From Oscheius dolichura (taxonomy: Eukaryota; Nematoda; Chromadorea; Rhabditida; Rhabditidae): a stretch of 64,000 nt of DNA. This document shows positions 46,730-58,028 of the stretch, piece by piece. How positions within the stretch are numbered: position 1 is the stretch's first letter; the number at the start of each line of letters is the position of its first letter. Position numbers and translations under genes: made by a program. The stretch lies in assembly GCA_932521035.1 (NCBI GenBank), contig OW051494.1:4264001-4328000 (forward strand). The letters run 5' to 3'. The notes beneath the pieces were generated by a model, which did not search any database, was not told the origin of the DNA, and worked only from the letters and a program-made list of their open reading frames with translations.

Positions 46730-48160
46730 TCTGAACAAGTCATAGTCATAAAATGAAAAAACGAGACCAAAAGTCAGTTGTAAATGAATATTTTCAAATT
46801 GTGAATTTTCCCGCGGATGAATTTTCCCGTGACGATAGGGCGGAGTTACCGACGAGTCTTTGGAGCACAGCTCGCCGCCTTGGACAGTTTAAAGGTCTGC
46901 ATGTCTGCACGCCCCAATACTAACTTTGTTATTATACATTTTTATGGATTTCTGATGGCTTATTTAGCTTTACCGACCCTGAATTACTACAGAACAAAGG
47001 AGAAAAGAGTCAAATGCTCTAAAATAGAGGAGCAATTAATAATGAGCTGATTTTGTTTAAAAAAATCAGCTCACACACTTTTAGACTTCAAAAAGGTTTT
47101 CTGGGGAGTTTCTCATAATTCTTGGTATCAAAATGTTCCTCTCTCTGAGCTCCGTCGTTTGCAGTAAAAATTAGGCCGATCATATGTCAGAATTCTGAGA
47201 AAAATATCTGTAAGGAAGAACAAATACCGCCCGCCAAACGAAAACTTCAAAATTTGTTCTACAATTTTCAATATTGATCTGGCGGTCACACTTTGAGTAG
47301 TTTGGCTAAACCATTCTTTCCAAATTTTAACCAGATGATAAAGCACATCAAAATCTACCTAAATGAGTTTTTGGGTAATCCTAGTTTTCATATTACGGAA
47401 TGGCAGCTATTTTAATTTTGTTTTTTTTATAATATTGGTGGAACTCCATGTCAGATCTTGCTGCAAAAACTCATTTAGGTAGAATTCGACGTGCTTTTTT
47501 ATCTGGCAAATTTCTAGCAAACATGGTTCAGCCAATCTTCTCAAAGTGTGACCGCCAGATCGGCAATTTTACTATTGAAAATACGTAAAATACGCAATGT
47601 CCAAAATTTGTTCTGAGCGGCGAGCTGTGCGAGTTACTTTCTTCAACTTCAACTCCTGCGCTAGATGTAGTCCCTTTTTCCACGAGTTTCACCCGTGTGT
47701 ATGGAAGGCTATCTTTATGTAAGAGACAAAAAGATATAAACCATTAATTGGAATCTCTTGTGGACAGAAAAAAAGAGAAAAATTTGCATATTACTGGCTA
47801 CTTGCAGAATTACGCAGCCGAGAGAAATAGGTAGGCGTGTACCTGCCGGTATCAATAACTTGATGCTTATCTTGCAGTCAATTCTAAGCTCTTCTCGATA
47901 TCGATTTACGGCCTTCGAAGACCATCTCGCGCTGTACGGCGATTGTTCTCCTCTCCGCAGGTGGCTCTTTCTCCGGTAGACACCTGCTCGATCATTACCG
48001 ATCACCTTCTTCCTTTTCCTTCGCATGACCTCCACCGCCATAATCATCGCCTTCTTCTCTCGTTTGATGAATAATCCCGGCCAAATTCTCTCCGTCTTCC
48101 CTTTTACAGTCTGCTTCTTATTTCGAAAGATCTTTCCTCTGTATTTGGACACATCCAAAG
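46730..48160. other. Intergenic region containing a diverged inverted repeat
   Basis: 1.4 kb without a supportable gene. It includes the inverted repeat at 47261-47581 and a small hairpin near 47041-47074 (AGCTGATTTT and its complement). Two short copies of a GCACAGCTCGCCGC segment in opposite orientation (near 46864 and 47613) hint at a larger decayed element. Confidence 0.4.
47261..47581. repeat. Diverged inverted repeat (decayed foldback)
   Basis: Left arm 47261-47372 and right arm about 47465-47581 are inverted, with conserved blocks GATCTGGCGGTCACACTTTG and TCTACCTAAATGAGTTTT and about 75% identity between blocks. The loop is about 90 nt and T-rich. No coding capacity. Looks like an older copy of the same kind of element as those at 22.4 and 26.3 kb, though the sequences are unrelated. 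Confidence 0.6.
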
Positions 48161-49636
48161 ATGCCCGGGGAGATGGCACCCATTGTTTGCCCACCGATGA
48201 CACCCCTCCTATCACTCGGTCGCCTCCAGGCCCTTTCCCTTCTTCCTCCTTCGAATCCTCCCTTCCAGACGATGCACTCGAACACCTACCGACGGCACTA
48301 CCGGGCCCAGTTCACGAAGCTGTCCACCAAGGGCGAGCCCAACTCCATCGCCCTCGATAATGTCCGCGAGAAGCTTCAAAACCAGCGAGGCTCGCTGAAA
48401 CTGACGAACGAGCAGGTGACTAACCCGTCGTTTTGGGAGGATACAGTTCAGATCGACTACCTGCTGGAGAAGGCCGACGCGAACCACGACCAGCGGATAA
48501 CTTTGGACGAGTTCGAGACACTGGTAGGCGAGGATGGCCGGGGGCAGACGAGGACGGGTTCAGATGACGTCGCCCGAGGTGCAGCCGTCGAACATCAAGA
48601 GGGCCCTCTACACGGTGGCCGACCAGGTCATCACCCCCGCCCAAAGGGTCGATGTCCATTCCTACATCGACTCCTACACCCTCTGTCCTCCTCCCATTTT
48701 TATCATCCTGGCCACCCTCATCGAGGTATCCCCCTCCTCTGCCTCTAATGCCCTCCAGATCGGAGTATTCCTCTATTACTACTATACGACGAGCGATCAG
48801 AAGAAGGAGTTCTGGTCGTATTGTGCCGGCTGTATGAAGAAGAACCACCAGCCGGGCATTTTCATCTTCGCCCCGAAATACAGAGAAGAGGCCTGGAGAT
48901 TCGGTAGTTATGCCCTTCTTCACGCCGGGTAGGCCCTGTCCCCGGTCCCAAAGAATGGAATGCCCCCCTCAGATTCGGCCACCTAATAAGCAACTGTATA
49001 ATGCAGCTGCTGGTGGGGGTGCCCCTGGAAATAGTCCATAAAATGTGGAGGATCGGGCCTCTCTATATCATGGCCATCATCTCCGGTGCCCTCCTCCAGT
49101 ATGCCATGGACCCCAATGCCCTTCTCGTCGGCGCCTCGGGGGGTGTCTACGCCCTCATTCTCGCCCACCTGGCCAACGTCTTTCTGGTATCGTTTTGTAC
49201 TCGAAAGAGAGAGGGAAAGGCGGTTACAGAACTGGGCGGAGATGCCGTTCCGCTGGGTGAGGATAGCCATCCTGGCCACGTTCATCTCTTTCGACCTCGG
49301 CGGCTCTATCTACCGGAGATTCTTCACCGACGACTGTGACATGGTAGATGCCCCCTCTGCCCCCTCATAAAATGACACAGGTATCCCACGGAGCCCACTT
49401 CGCCGGAGCCATTACCGGGTTCTGCTTTGGGGTGTTTATCCTCTACAATCTAGTGGTTAGTCCCTCCTACCCGCCCTTTTACGAGCCCCTTCCCACAGGA
49501 CCACGCCTGGGAGAAGATCGTCCGCTATCTGTGTGTCGCCCTCTACGGCTGCTTCCTCCTGTTCACCATCATCATGCTCTTTCTACGGCACCCGGGCGAC
49601 GCGCCCCTCTTCAACTCGGACACCTGCCGCGAGTAG
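48161..49636 (+). CDS. EF-hand rhomboid intramembrane serine protease (RHBDL-like)
   Basis: Polytopic protease that cleaves membrane anchors. The N terminus has HRRHYRAQFTKLSTKG-type basic sequence and an EF-hand with the canonical loop DANHDQRITLDE. Exons then give MTSPEVQPSNIKRALYTVAD, TM1 (CPPPIFIILATLIEIGVFLY), EAWRFGSYALLHAG and FGHLISNCIMQLLVGVPLEI. Catalytic Ser lies in NALLVGASGGVYALI and catalytic His in VSHGAHFAGAITGF, giving the Ser-His dyad. A last membrane helix (VALYGCFLLFTIIMLFL) precedes the tail ending NSDTCRE (stop 49634-49636). The domain order matches Drosophila rhomboid-4/vertebrate RHBDL. The start is the first in-frame ATG of a Pro-rich leader; MHSNTYRRHY near 48272 is an alternative. 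Confidence 0.88.
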
Positions 49637-49729
49637 CCCCCTGGCCCCCTCTCGTACCTGGTCTTTCGCCCGATCTCTGTGATATTTATTATGTTCTGCC
49701 ACCCGTAAATAATATCGAGCACCGTCTGT

Positions 49730-50212
49730 TTATCGTCCGATGTCCGTCCTCGCGACCACAAGTTCGAGTACCGGGTATTTCTTTATATACCGCACCGCAT
49801 GGTCATGGGTCACCATCGTGTAGTCGTGGCCATTCACCTGAGCATTTTGTGATCTCCCCTCTGGAGGATGACTCACCCGAAGAAGTTTGTCATGTTGTCG
49901 AAGGCCGGTCTTCTGGGCGGGCGAGTCGGGTTCGATGTAGGTGATGTAGATGCCCTGAAGGAGGACGGCGTCTGTCGCCTGCCGGTCAACTTACGGTGTC
50001 GGGATAGTTGAAGGGGGACTGTGTCGGATCCTGATCTATCCCTCCGCCTATCTTAAAGCCAACACGATGACTGACATTCCCGTATTGATCCATGACCTGA
50101 ACGGGGGAATAGGGAGGGGGCAGGCGCGGGGGTATACCTCGTCCTTTCTTAGTTCCAGGGCCAGTGCCCCACATTCTATCTGCTCGCCCGCTTGGTGTCC
50201 ATAGGCTGACAT
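49730..50212 (-). CDS. tax1bp3: TIP-1/TAX1BP3-like single PDZ protein
   Basis: A one-domain PDZ protein that binds C-terminal peptides and competes with PDZ scaffolds. Four exons join cleanly: MSAYGHQAGEQIECGALALE-LRKDE, then VMDQYGNVSHRVGFKIGGGI followed by DQDPTQSPFNYPDT, then GIYITYIEPDSPAQKTGLRQ, then VNGHDYTMVTHDHAVRYIKK and VLELVVARTDIGR. The GF-x-IGGGIDQDP and VNG-x-x-x-TMVTHD segments are diagnostic of TIP-1. About 120 residues, the usual length. Introns are 35-60 nt. It is tail-to-tail with the rhomboid gene. Confidence 0.9.
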
Positions 50213-50599
50213 TCTGAACTCGATAAGAGACGAAAACGAGAAAGAAGGGCGAAGAAGTGAGCAATCGATGCCGTATGTTAATCCGTCTTGGACACACACG
50301 AAATGAGTCATCTCCTCGGCGGCGAGGCGGCTGACCAATAAATGAAAACAACGGGGAGGGGGCACCCTTTCGGGGATTAGTGTAAACAGATGAATCGAGA
50401 AGACGATTCGAGTGAGATAATGGCGAGGTCGTCGGCGGGAGGAGACTATTATAGGCAGTGTCATGACTCGCCCTTGGCCTCGGCCACTTGTAAGAAAAAA
50501 AGGAGAATCGGTAACAAAGTGCAAATATTTATTCGAAGATCTCAGAGGCAGAAGACTTTGCTGAAAAGGGGGAGTTACACACCCTCCACCGGATATGAC
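50213..50599. other. Gap between two minus-strand genes
   Basis: 387 nt, no exon seen; promoter of the PDZ gene and 3' flank of the vWA gene. Confidence 0.4.
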
Positions 50600-52385
50600 T
50601 CACTTGCACATTTTTGTCTGGAGAAAGCTGGCAACTGTAGCTCGCTGGGCGGTGGTGGTAGCCGCCTGGACACAGGACGCTCCGCCTGTGAAGGAAGCCA
50701 GGACACTCGAGGACGCCCCGCTACCCCACTGTACCGCTAGGGCCTTCAATCCGTATTGGGTGCTCAGCTGTTGCATCAAGGCGTTCGGATCCTGATCGAA
50801 GTTGGTGGTGCCAGTGAAGTAGACGACGATCTTGTTGGCGGCCGTGTATCCCTTGGTCAAGTAAGCATTCTGGATGGCTTGGAGAGAACTGAACGGCCAG
50901 TTGTCTGCAATTTAAAAGACTCACAGTTTGAGTGTCTGCCCGGTGGATCCATCCTGGGTCAGGGACTTCACCACGTTCAAAATGGCGTTCCTAAAAAGAG
51001 AGCCTTGTCCCCTGCCCGGCCTCTCCCGAACCTATCCTGTCCGTTGTGGAAGCCGGTGTAGTAATTGTCCGTGTCGATGGCCGTCCCCTCGAGGGCGAAC
51101 TGGGTCTTGAGATTTCCCACGGGAATGGGTGCGATGAAGTCCAAGATGGACTGTTTCATCTGAAGAGGCCATTAGCCGGAAGAGGGAGAGCCACTCACGG
51201 CAGAGAAGTCATTGGCACTGAGGGAGGTGGACACGTCGACGATGAGGTAGACGTCGTAGTTCAGGGAGCCGAGATTGCAGGGCACGGAGGGATTGGGAGT
51301 GGGCATGACGGTGGTCGTGGTGGTCGGAGTGACCATGTGAGTGCCCGGGCAGGAGTACTGGTAGAGCCACTGGGTGACATAGGTCAGCTGGTCGAGGTTC
51401 ATAGCCAGGAAGAGACTGCTGCAAATCGCGGGGGGTTCCTGGGGGAGGACTGTCCCACCTTTGGACTCCGGCCACGGACTTCAGGGCAGACACTTGGTTA
51501 GCAGCGGCATTGTAGCCCAGTCCAATCACCAGAACCTGAAGGTGTCGCGTCGGCCCCCGAGGCTGCCTCCCCTACCAGGTCGTACTTCTTCTGAACGTTG
51601 GTTAGCAGAGACGAGCCGACGATGTTTTGTCCGGTGAAGCTGTCCCCGGAGACGATCACCTGCAATTCGAGTGGTTCCCCTCGGGGAAGGAGTCTCCCCC
51701 TACCATCACATGCTTGTATCCTGCCCGGAAGCCGTTGATCGCCGTCAGCTCGCTTTCTTCCTTCGTCAGAGCTCTATTATTTGTTATAAAATTCACTGAG
51801 TGTCTCTCACTGATAGATTTGTCTGTCATTTTGAGCATCGTAGGTTATAGACTGGATGATGGTCTGGAGGGACTTGGAGTCCGAGCCGGCCTTGAGGGTG
51901 GAGTAGCTCTTGGCATAGGTGGCATACGTGTAGATGGCTATCTACGGGTGTCTCTGTCTCTTCTCTTATTTTGTTCAGTGGTACCTGCGAATCTTCGGAC
52001 GAGAGGGTGATCCCGGAGGCGAAGTCGGACAGCCATTGTTTCACCTAAACTCTACTCTCCCCGCGAACAAAGTGCCCCCGATAGGGAGATACACGTGGGA
52101 AAGAGGAAGACAAAGAGATAAGAACACGGAGCTGGCGATCGGAGATGTATCCGGCCGGGAGAGGATGGGGGGAGGACGACTGACCAAGTTAAAGTTGGCC
52201 TGACCGCCGATCGAGGAGGACACGTCCAGGACGAAGGTGAAATCCGTGGTGATGGCCTTAAGAGGAGTTTATTAGGTGGAGGGGGAGGGAATGCGGGATA
52301 CCCTGGGGTTGCAGTCGGAGGGGGAGCAGGTCTGGATGGCAGCGGAGGCCAGACCGAGGCAGGAGAGCACCAACGGGAGCAGCAT
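50600..52385 (-). CDS. Secreted protein with two vWA domains
   Basis: Start at 52383-52385: MLLPLVLSCLGLASAAI is a signal peptide, followed by QTCSPSDCNP. The first vWA domain begins FTFVLDVSSSIGGQANFNL with the MIDAS D-x-S-x-S, then VKQWLSDFASGITLSSEDSQ, IYTYATYAKSYSTLK and VLVIGLGYNAAANQVSALKS. A Thr/Pro linker (MVTPTTTTTVMPTPNPSVPC) leads to the second vWA: DVYLIVDVSTSLSANDF, another D-x-S-x-S, then FALEGTAIDTDNYYTGFHNG, NAILNVVKSLTQDGSTGQTL and ANKIVVYFTGTTNFDQDPNA, ending FLQTKMCK (stop 50600-50602). About 480 residues over roughly ten exons. Likely extracellular adhesion or matrix role; nematodes have many such proteins. Confidence 0.85.
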
Positions 52386-53070
52386 AGCGGCGACTGAGCC
52401 GATAACGGGACAGAAGTCAGAAAAGAAGACAAGAAACACGGAAAAGGGTGACAATACTAGAGAGAGCAGTCGTCTTCTTTTAGCTGGAAGGAATCTTCGA
52501 GAGATGTCGAGGTAGCCAACAAGAGGCGGCCCTCCGGGATCAGGGAAACTTCTAGGGTAACTACTAGGTACTAGGTAACTAGGCAACAACTAAATAATTA
52601 ATTAGCCCTCACTTCTCTTCCAGCTTCACCAAGGTCCTCTAAAAATTCGACCAAAATCTCGTCCAAGCTATTTTTCTGCTCCTGGCGGTGCCACAGGTGG
52701 CGGAGTGTCGAAGACTGCTCCCAAGCCGGCCAGTCGTGCTACATGGTGGCTACTGGAGGAGGCGGCGGATGGTGGAAACGCGTCGGCCTACTTTGCCCCG
52801 AAGTAGAGAGCTCACGACGTAGGCCCGAATGACACTTAAATAAAGATGTGTCGGATCTCATTGTTTCTTGTTTTCTTTGTCTTGATCTCTACTCTTTTCT
52901 TGAGGGCCTATTGCCCTGTTTACTCGCGATCTCTCTTCTAGCATATCCTATCCTCCTAGTTGTTTTTGCCCAGGATGACCAGTCTAAAACCGGATTATTT
53001 GGAAATTAGTCGAATTGGTTTGCTTGCTGCCATTCAACTGCTTTTACCGACCTCGAGAAGGTCGTCTACG
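52386..53070. other. Intergenic, with a possible terminal exon
   Basis: On the plus strand, an acceptor CTCTTCCAG near 52622 opens a frame reading LHQGPLKIRPKSRPSYFSAP, then GGATGGGVSKTAPKPASRAT, ending NASAYFAPK near 52806, with AATAAA near 52842. No upstream exon with an ATG was found, so I do not call a gene. Confidence 0.3.
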
Positions 53071-53733
53071 ATGTTTGCCGTTGTGTCCCTTGTCTGCCCG
53101 CTGCTTCTTCTCCCGGTCATATGCTTCGGCTGTGCCCCGGCGAAGAAAACGAAGAAGAGCGTCAAGTCGAAGATATCCGAGAGACAAGGAATGCCTAAAC
53201 CATCCAAGTTGCCGAAATCGTCGTCGTCGTCAAATGTGTCAATCGGCGGCGGTGAGGAGCAGAGGCCGGCGCCGAAGGCCATCTCGGCAGTGAAGAAGGT
53301 TTCGAAGGTGGAGACTGAAGAGAAAGAAGAGGAGAAGAAGATGGAGCCGAAGAGTAGTGCCAAGCCGGAGTCGAAGCCCTGGGAAGGGGACAAGAAGAAG
53401 GAGCCCTCCGCTCAACAGACGCCCAGTGACAGTACGACGAATACGGTACATGGGGGCACGCTGCAGGCCAACGTCGACATGGGCACATACGAGCATCTGG
53501 GACCGCCGGAGGATGGAAAGGGCAGCAAGGAGAAGGCCGACAAGAAACCGGAGAAGTCGGCAGGCCCCCAGAAGTCGACAGGCCCCCAGAAGTCGAAACT
53601 GGACGAGGAGTACAAGGCGCCGCCCCTGGACCAACGACCGAAGAAGCCGGCCGCCCTGCAAGAGGTCGAAGTCGACAAACAGCTGGCATCCATGCAGATT
53701 GTAGCCACCGCCGATGCACCCGGATTCGACTAG
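53071..53733 (+). CDS. Lysine-rich low-complexity secreted or membrane-anchored protein
   Basis: Start at 53071, MFAVVSLVCPLLLLPVICFG, a signal peptide or N-terminal anchor, then CAPAKKTKKSVKSKISERQG. No introns. The rest is Lys/Glu/Pro/Ser-rich with a short tandem repeat (AGPQKSTGPQKSKLDEE) and a less biased segment TLQANVDMGTYEHLGPPEDG. It ends QIVATADAPGFD. An upstream in-frame Met (52975) would add a non-signal leader and is less likely. About 220 residues. The pattern resembles nematode secreted low-complexity proteins; no function can be assigned. AATAAA follows near 53751. Confidence 0.7.
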   Translation: MFAVVSLVCPLLLLPVICFGCAPAKKTKKSVKSKISERQGMPKPSKLPKSSSSSNVSIGGGEEQRPAPKAISAVKKVSKVETEEKEEEKKMEPKSSAKPESKPWEGDKKKEPSAQQTPSDSTTNTVHGGTLQANVDMGTYEHLGPPEDGKGSKEKADKKPEKSAGPQKSTGPQKSKLDEEYKAPPLDQRPKKPAALQEVEVDKQLASMQIVATADAPGFD

Positions 53734-54001
53734 ACCCTTGACAGAAACGAATAAACTTTTATGCGGACTGTACTTCTCCTTTTTCTCCTTGCTTTACCGT
53801 ATTCCATAGGCGACGACGATACCGAAGCCCTTCTTATACGGAGACCAAAAGAATGGCTTCCCTTATGAATTATGTTTATTAGTTTTGGTTAAATATGGGA
53901 ATAAACAGCAGACACACTAAAACACTACAATAAATAGAGAAAAAAAAGAATCAAATACAACTGGACCATGGACAAACTACAATGCCGGGGGAAGAGGGGA
54001 T

Positions 54002-55140
54002 TTACTTTGATACCACCATCAAAAGCATCCTCTTGTAGTCGGCCACCTGAACCTCGAGAGCCGTCACCGTCGTGTGAAGTTCGATGTTTCGTCTCTCGAG
54101 TTCAGTCTTCTCCACCTTCGATTGGGCGAACTTCTCGGCTCTCTTGGCGCGCGAGCGCTTCGAGGCCTGGTTGTTCTTGTCCCGCCGCGTACGGTAGTCG
54201 GTGACATCGTACGGGGTGGCGCGGACGGAGGACGACGAGCCTGGAATTGCTCAGTTAGCCGGGAAGACGGGGGGACGATACTCACCTGTGGAGGACGAGT
54301 TGTACCGCTGCCTGTTGGACAGGTCAGGGAAGAACTCCTCGAAGACCTCGTCGTCCGTCGAAGTGGAGGGCATCTGCTCCGGAGCCGGCTGCTGCACGGC
54401 CGCCACAGGGGCGACCGGCTGCACGGGGCCGGCCGGAGTGAAGAGGTAGTTGTCCAGGTCAGTTATATCGCAGTTGAACATAGAGTCAAGATCGTCGAGG
54501 TCGCTAGGACCGGCATAAACGTCGTGAGAGTAGGGCGCGTCAAGTACTGAAATTGGCGGATTCGAGGGGTCTGCCGGGGGGCACGGACCATTCTGTTGGT
54601 CGATCAGACACCAATCAAATGATGTCGGAGCGTTCATGGCGAAGTTCATCTCGTGAGCTTCGCTCAAATCGCGGTTCATCTCGTCGTAGCGGGAAGGTGA
54701 GTCCATCAAGGGTGAGCAGCTGGGAACCAAGATTTGATGAGATTTTCTGACAGGAGTCGTAGTGGTCGTCACAATTAACTCGGATTGTTCCAACGGGCGT
54801 TTGCAATCGTTGTAACTGTCGACTTGTTCGGATTCGCAAGGCAGAAGGATCAAATGTTGAGCTCGGGTCATGAATGGCGGTTGTCGGAATTCCTGTTGGG
54901 GCGGCTAAAAAGGGAACTAGAAGACTACCGATGGAGCACACTTACGGGTAGCGGGGATTCGGGCCAAGGTAAAAAGAGACCGTCCAGAGATGGTGGCCGC
55001 TCCTCGGTGAGGGCGGCCGGCGGGGACCAGTCGGTCCATGGTAATGGAGTTACAGGCGATTCGAGACATCCTAGATTGAAGTCAAATTGAAATTCCTCGA
55101 AGGGGTCGAGCGGCAAACGAGCGAGTTGCGAGACTCGGCT
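54002..55140 (-). CDS. bZIP transcription factor (PAR/CES-2-related basic region)
   Basis: The C-terminal exon has the basic region YRTRRDKNNQASKRSRAKRA with the invariant N-x-x-(A/S)-x-x-S-R core, followed by a leucine zipper (KVEKTELERRNIELHTTVTA, LEVQVADYKRMLLMVVSK; stop 54002-54004). Upstream exons are acidic and Ser/Thr/Pro-rich, as in activation domains (LPLDPFEEFQFDFNLGCLES, then PPPQQEFRQPPFMTRAQHLI, then SDLDDLDSMFNCDITDLDNY). The exons join in frame over introns of about 45 nt. The start was not found: the first exon seen begins after AAATTTCAG near 55155 and contains no ATG. About 350 residues are covered. Confidence 0.82.
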
Positions 55141-56393
55141 GGATACGCTGAAATTTATCCGTCGTCACCGGGATCTGGTTCTATCGAACGCCTTTCCTTT
55201 CCCTGTTCTTTTCTCTTTCTTTCTGCTATTTTTATTCCCCAAAAATTAAAAATTAAAGCGTACTTTTCGGTTATCGAGTGTAAGAGAAGGGGGTATTTTT
55301 AATCCGATTATTTTTGCTTATTAATCCTGCTACTTTTTCCTTTCTAGCACAGCCGCCATGATGAATTTGTTTGGTGCGTTGGTAGCTTGAAAGTTTTGAC
55401 AAATGGTAACCCAGGTGGACAGTTTTTGACCGGAGTCCCCTACTGTTTACACTCGATAACCCAATAGTACCAATTAAAGTAATGACTCCGTACCTGTGGC
55501 GCTTAGGGAGCTAGGGAGCTCCAGATATCCGAAGACTGGTTGCCGCTGGTGGCTTGAACAGGGGGACCTCTTGTGGATCCGCTGCTGAAAAAAAGAAATT
55601 TCAGACTCGAATCTAGAGATCGAGAAGAAGATGCTCGGTGGGGAGCAGAGACGGGAGGAGTGCTGTGTACGCGACAAACTTATCGATTGAATTTCTTTTC
55701 TCATCGACAAAAGCGAGGCTCTGGCCAGGCAAGGAAAGCTATGAGAAGGCTGGAAAGGGAGGAGAAGAGGTTGTGAAATGGGGTCTGACAGGGCTGGGGA
55801 GGGTGCCCCGCCCAGATTGCACAACCCGTTGCAATCGGAATGATGTCACTGGACGGAGAGAGAGGCCGCGGCGGAAGGAGGGGCTAGGCAAACAAACGCG
55901 TTGCCCGACGACTCATAAAGGACGGTGCGAACAAACGGTTGCTGACTCATTCAACGTGATGTCAATAATAAAACATTCACCGGAAATCATTTTAAAAACT
56001 AATTCAGAATTTTCAAGTCGGAAAGTTACTAACACGATCTCAATTGCTTATTCGTTGCTATTCTTCGATAAAAAGTGGTATAGAAGAACTCACCCGAGCC
56101 TTCTCCGATTTATATCTGATACACAAACGCCATATGTATTTTTGGAGACATGCCTAGTTAGGCGAACTTCCCGTTTACTTGCAATAGAAGTATACGGCAT
56201 GCTGTAGAAGTCGCTAAAGCTCTTGGAGAACAATTCCATTTTACCGATTTGTTCGCTGAGCTTGAGCTACTTTACCAGCTGTTCTCTTTTCGACCACATC
56301 CTACAAATTTAAGGTAAACATCAAATTGTAATCGATTCATTATATATGTATGACACAGAAAATGCCCAGTGTTGACTAGAACAAAAAGAGCTG
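55141..56393. other. Gene-poor region with probable bZIP 5' sequences
   Basis: 1.25 kb with no supportable gene. It should contain the first exon and promoter of the bZIP gene. A short frame ATGGCGGCTGTG on the minus strand near 55355 could be a start but hits a stop unless spliced. Confidence 0.35.
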
Positions 56394-58024
56394 CTACAAA
56401 GTAGTTTCCATATTATCCTTATCATCATCGTCGTCTGTTGTTGTCGTCGTTATTGCGTCAAATCCAAATTTTGCCGAATTCTCGCTAGTTCTAATGAAAA
56501 TATTATTAATCATCGTTTCGAGAATAGCATCATCAGTGTGCCCTCCGCGCTTCTGAAAAAAACGTAATAACATTATTTTAGGCTAACCCATTCACGATTT
56601 ATTAGACGTAATTTATCATTAATTGTAGCAAAAGTGGCACCATTCAGAACAGTAAGAGCAGATGGATGCAGTGCAATGTCCAACATGGAAATAATCGCTG
56701 CCTGTTGGGATTTTTCCTAAAAAAGACTAGCAAAGAAACTAAGATCCTGCAAACTTCAGAAAATAATTCTAATACATTGTACATCAGTTCTTTGATAGCT
56801 TCAGCATATTCATTGATAAATTCGTCATCTGGGAGGTCAAACTGGAAAATATTATGTTATTCTCGTATGCTCTAAAAAGATGCTTTAGAAACAAATTACA
56901 TTATTAGAAGGTGCGCATTCTCCCCTTTCTGATATGTGGACAAATATAAAGCACATAAGGCACATACACGAAGGATAAGGCGCATCTTTTGCTTGACGAA
57001 ACAAATTCAAAACAGCGCGAAGGCCTCTCATATCCTCTGTAACGTATGATATGTAATAAAACCTATATTGCACATTACCGCAGAGGTTGGGGATTAGTTG
57101 TCCAAACTCCCAAACTATTTCTTTCGGATTCTCTGAACTTACAATAATCTGAATATCAACATTGAAATAACGACAAATACAAACGTGTGATATAAATTTG
57201 ATTGCCTTATCTTGAATAATCGATACATTAGAAAGTTGCTCATCAAGAACAAGACGAGATACTGCATATAAAAGAATTGCTTTATCTATAGGTTTAATCG
57301 AGAAGAGATTGCAGTTCCTCAGGAATTCCAAGGTTTGTGTGACCTAAACTAATTATAATTTGAACGTTTAAACACAAACATGATAAACAGCTAGATCCCT
57401 ACGGTCTTCCATTTCAAACTCTGACAAACTTGGATGGATTAAGTTGTTTTTAATGTGCTCAACTGCATCCGGATAAAATTCGCCAGTAGGCACAATTTCT
57501 TCTACATTGCATTGGGCTGCAAAAGCTAACCAAGAGAGACACTAAAGGGAATTAAATAAACTCGAAACTACCACATTACCTGATCAAGTGAAGGGCCGCT
57601 TGCTGATTCATGTGCCTTACTCAGTGCTGCGGAAAACATAGATAAACAAGGAAGCGGAGGTCCAGTCAACAAACAAGTATCAAATAGAGACAACTCTATG
57701 TCTTTTAATAAATCCAATTGCTTTGGATCAGTGAGCACGTAGTCTGAAAAATTAATGTTTAGTCATATAAAACGGTCCAAACGTTTATGTGTTTTGCAAA
57801 TGATATTCAGCTTTTCCCATGAAGCAGAAACAGTAACTTTATCTTTTAAAATGTTCCGATGTCCATCACTATCTAGAAACAGCTCGGCTTCTCGTTTAAG
57901 ACCACCATCTTCGGTTCCTTCGGTTTTGACAATCCTATAATCCTTTAATATTATACAAGAAAAATCCTCGTTTCTGGAAAAGTTAATCCTCCCAGGCTGC
58001 AGCAATTCTACTCGGAGAAGGTCG
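56394..58024 (-). CDS. Large helical (ARM/HEAT-like) protein, family not recognised
   Basis: Exons in order: LLRVELLQPGRINFSRNEDF and SCIILKDYRIVKTEGTEDGG (about 57740-58024), LLKDIELSLFDTCLLTGPPL, CLSWLAFAAQCNVEEIVPTG, HIKNNLIHPSLSEFEMEDRR, the longer exon LEFLRNCNLFSIKPIDKAIL (57065-57331) with EQLSNVSIIQDKAIKFISHV, MRGLRAVLNLFRQAKDAPYP, then FDLPDDEFINEYAEAIKELM and an acidic tail TTTTTDDDDDKDNMETTL (stop 56394-56396). Repeated amphipathic helices suggest an ARM/HEAT-type scaffold. No ATG is seen in the first exon, whose acceptor abuts the CK1 gene start; the true N terminus is unresolved. Confidence 0.6.
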
Positions 58025-58028
58025 CTAA

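Noticed and set aside
46817..47050. Plus-strand frame of 77 codons
   Set aside because: It overlaps outer parts of a decayed inverted repeat and has no conserved motif.
48300..55000. Possible co-regulated protease/PDZ/vWA/bZIP gene system
   Set aside because: The genes are on both strands, belong to unrelated families and show no shared site that I can support; their adjacency looks incidental.
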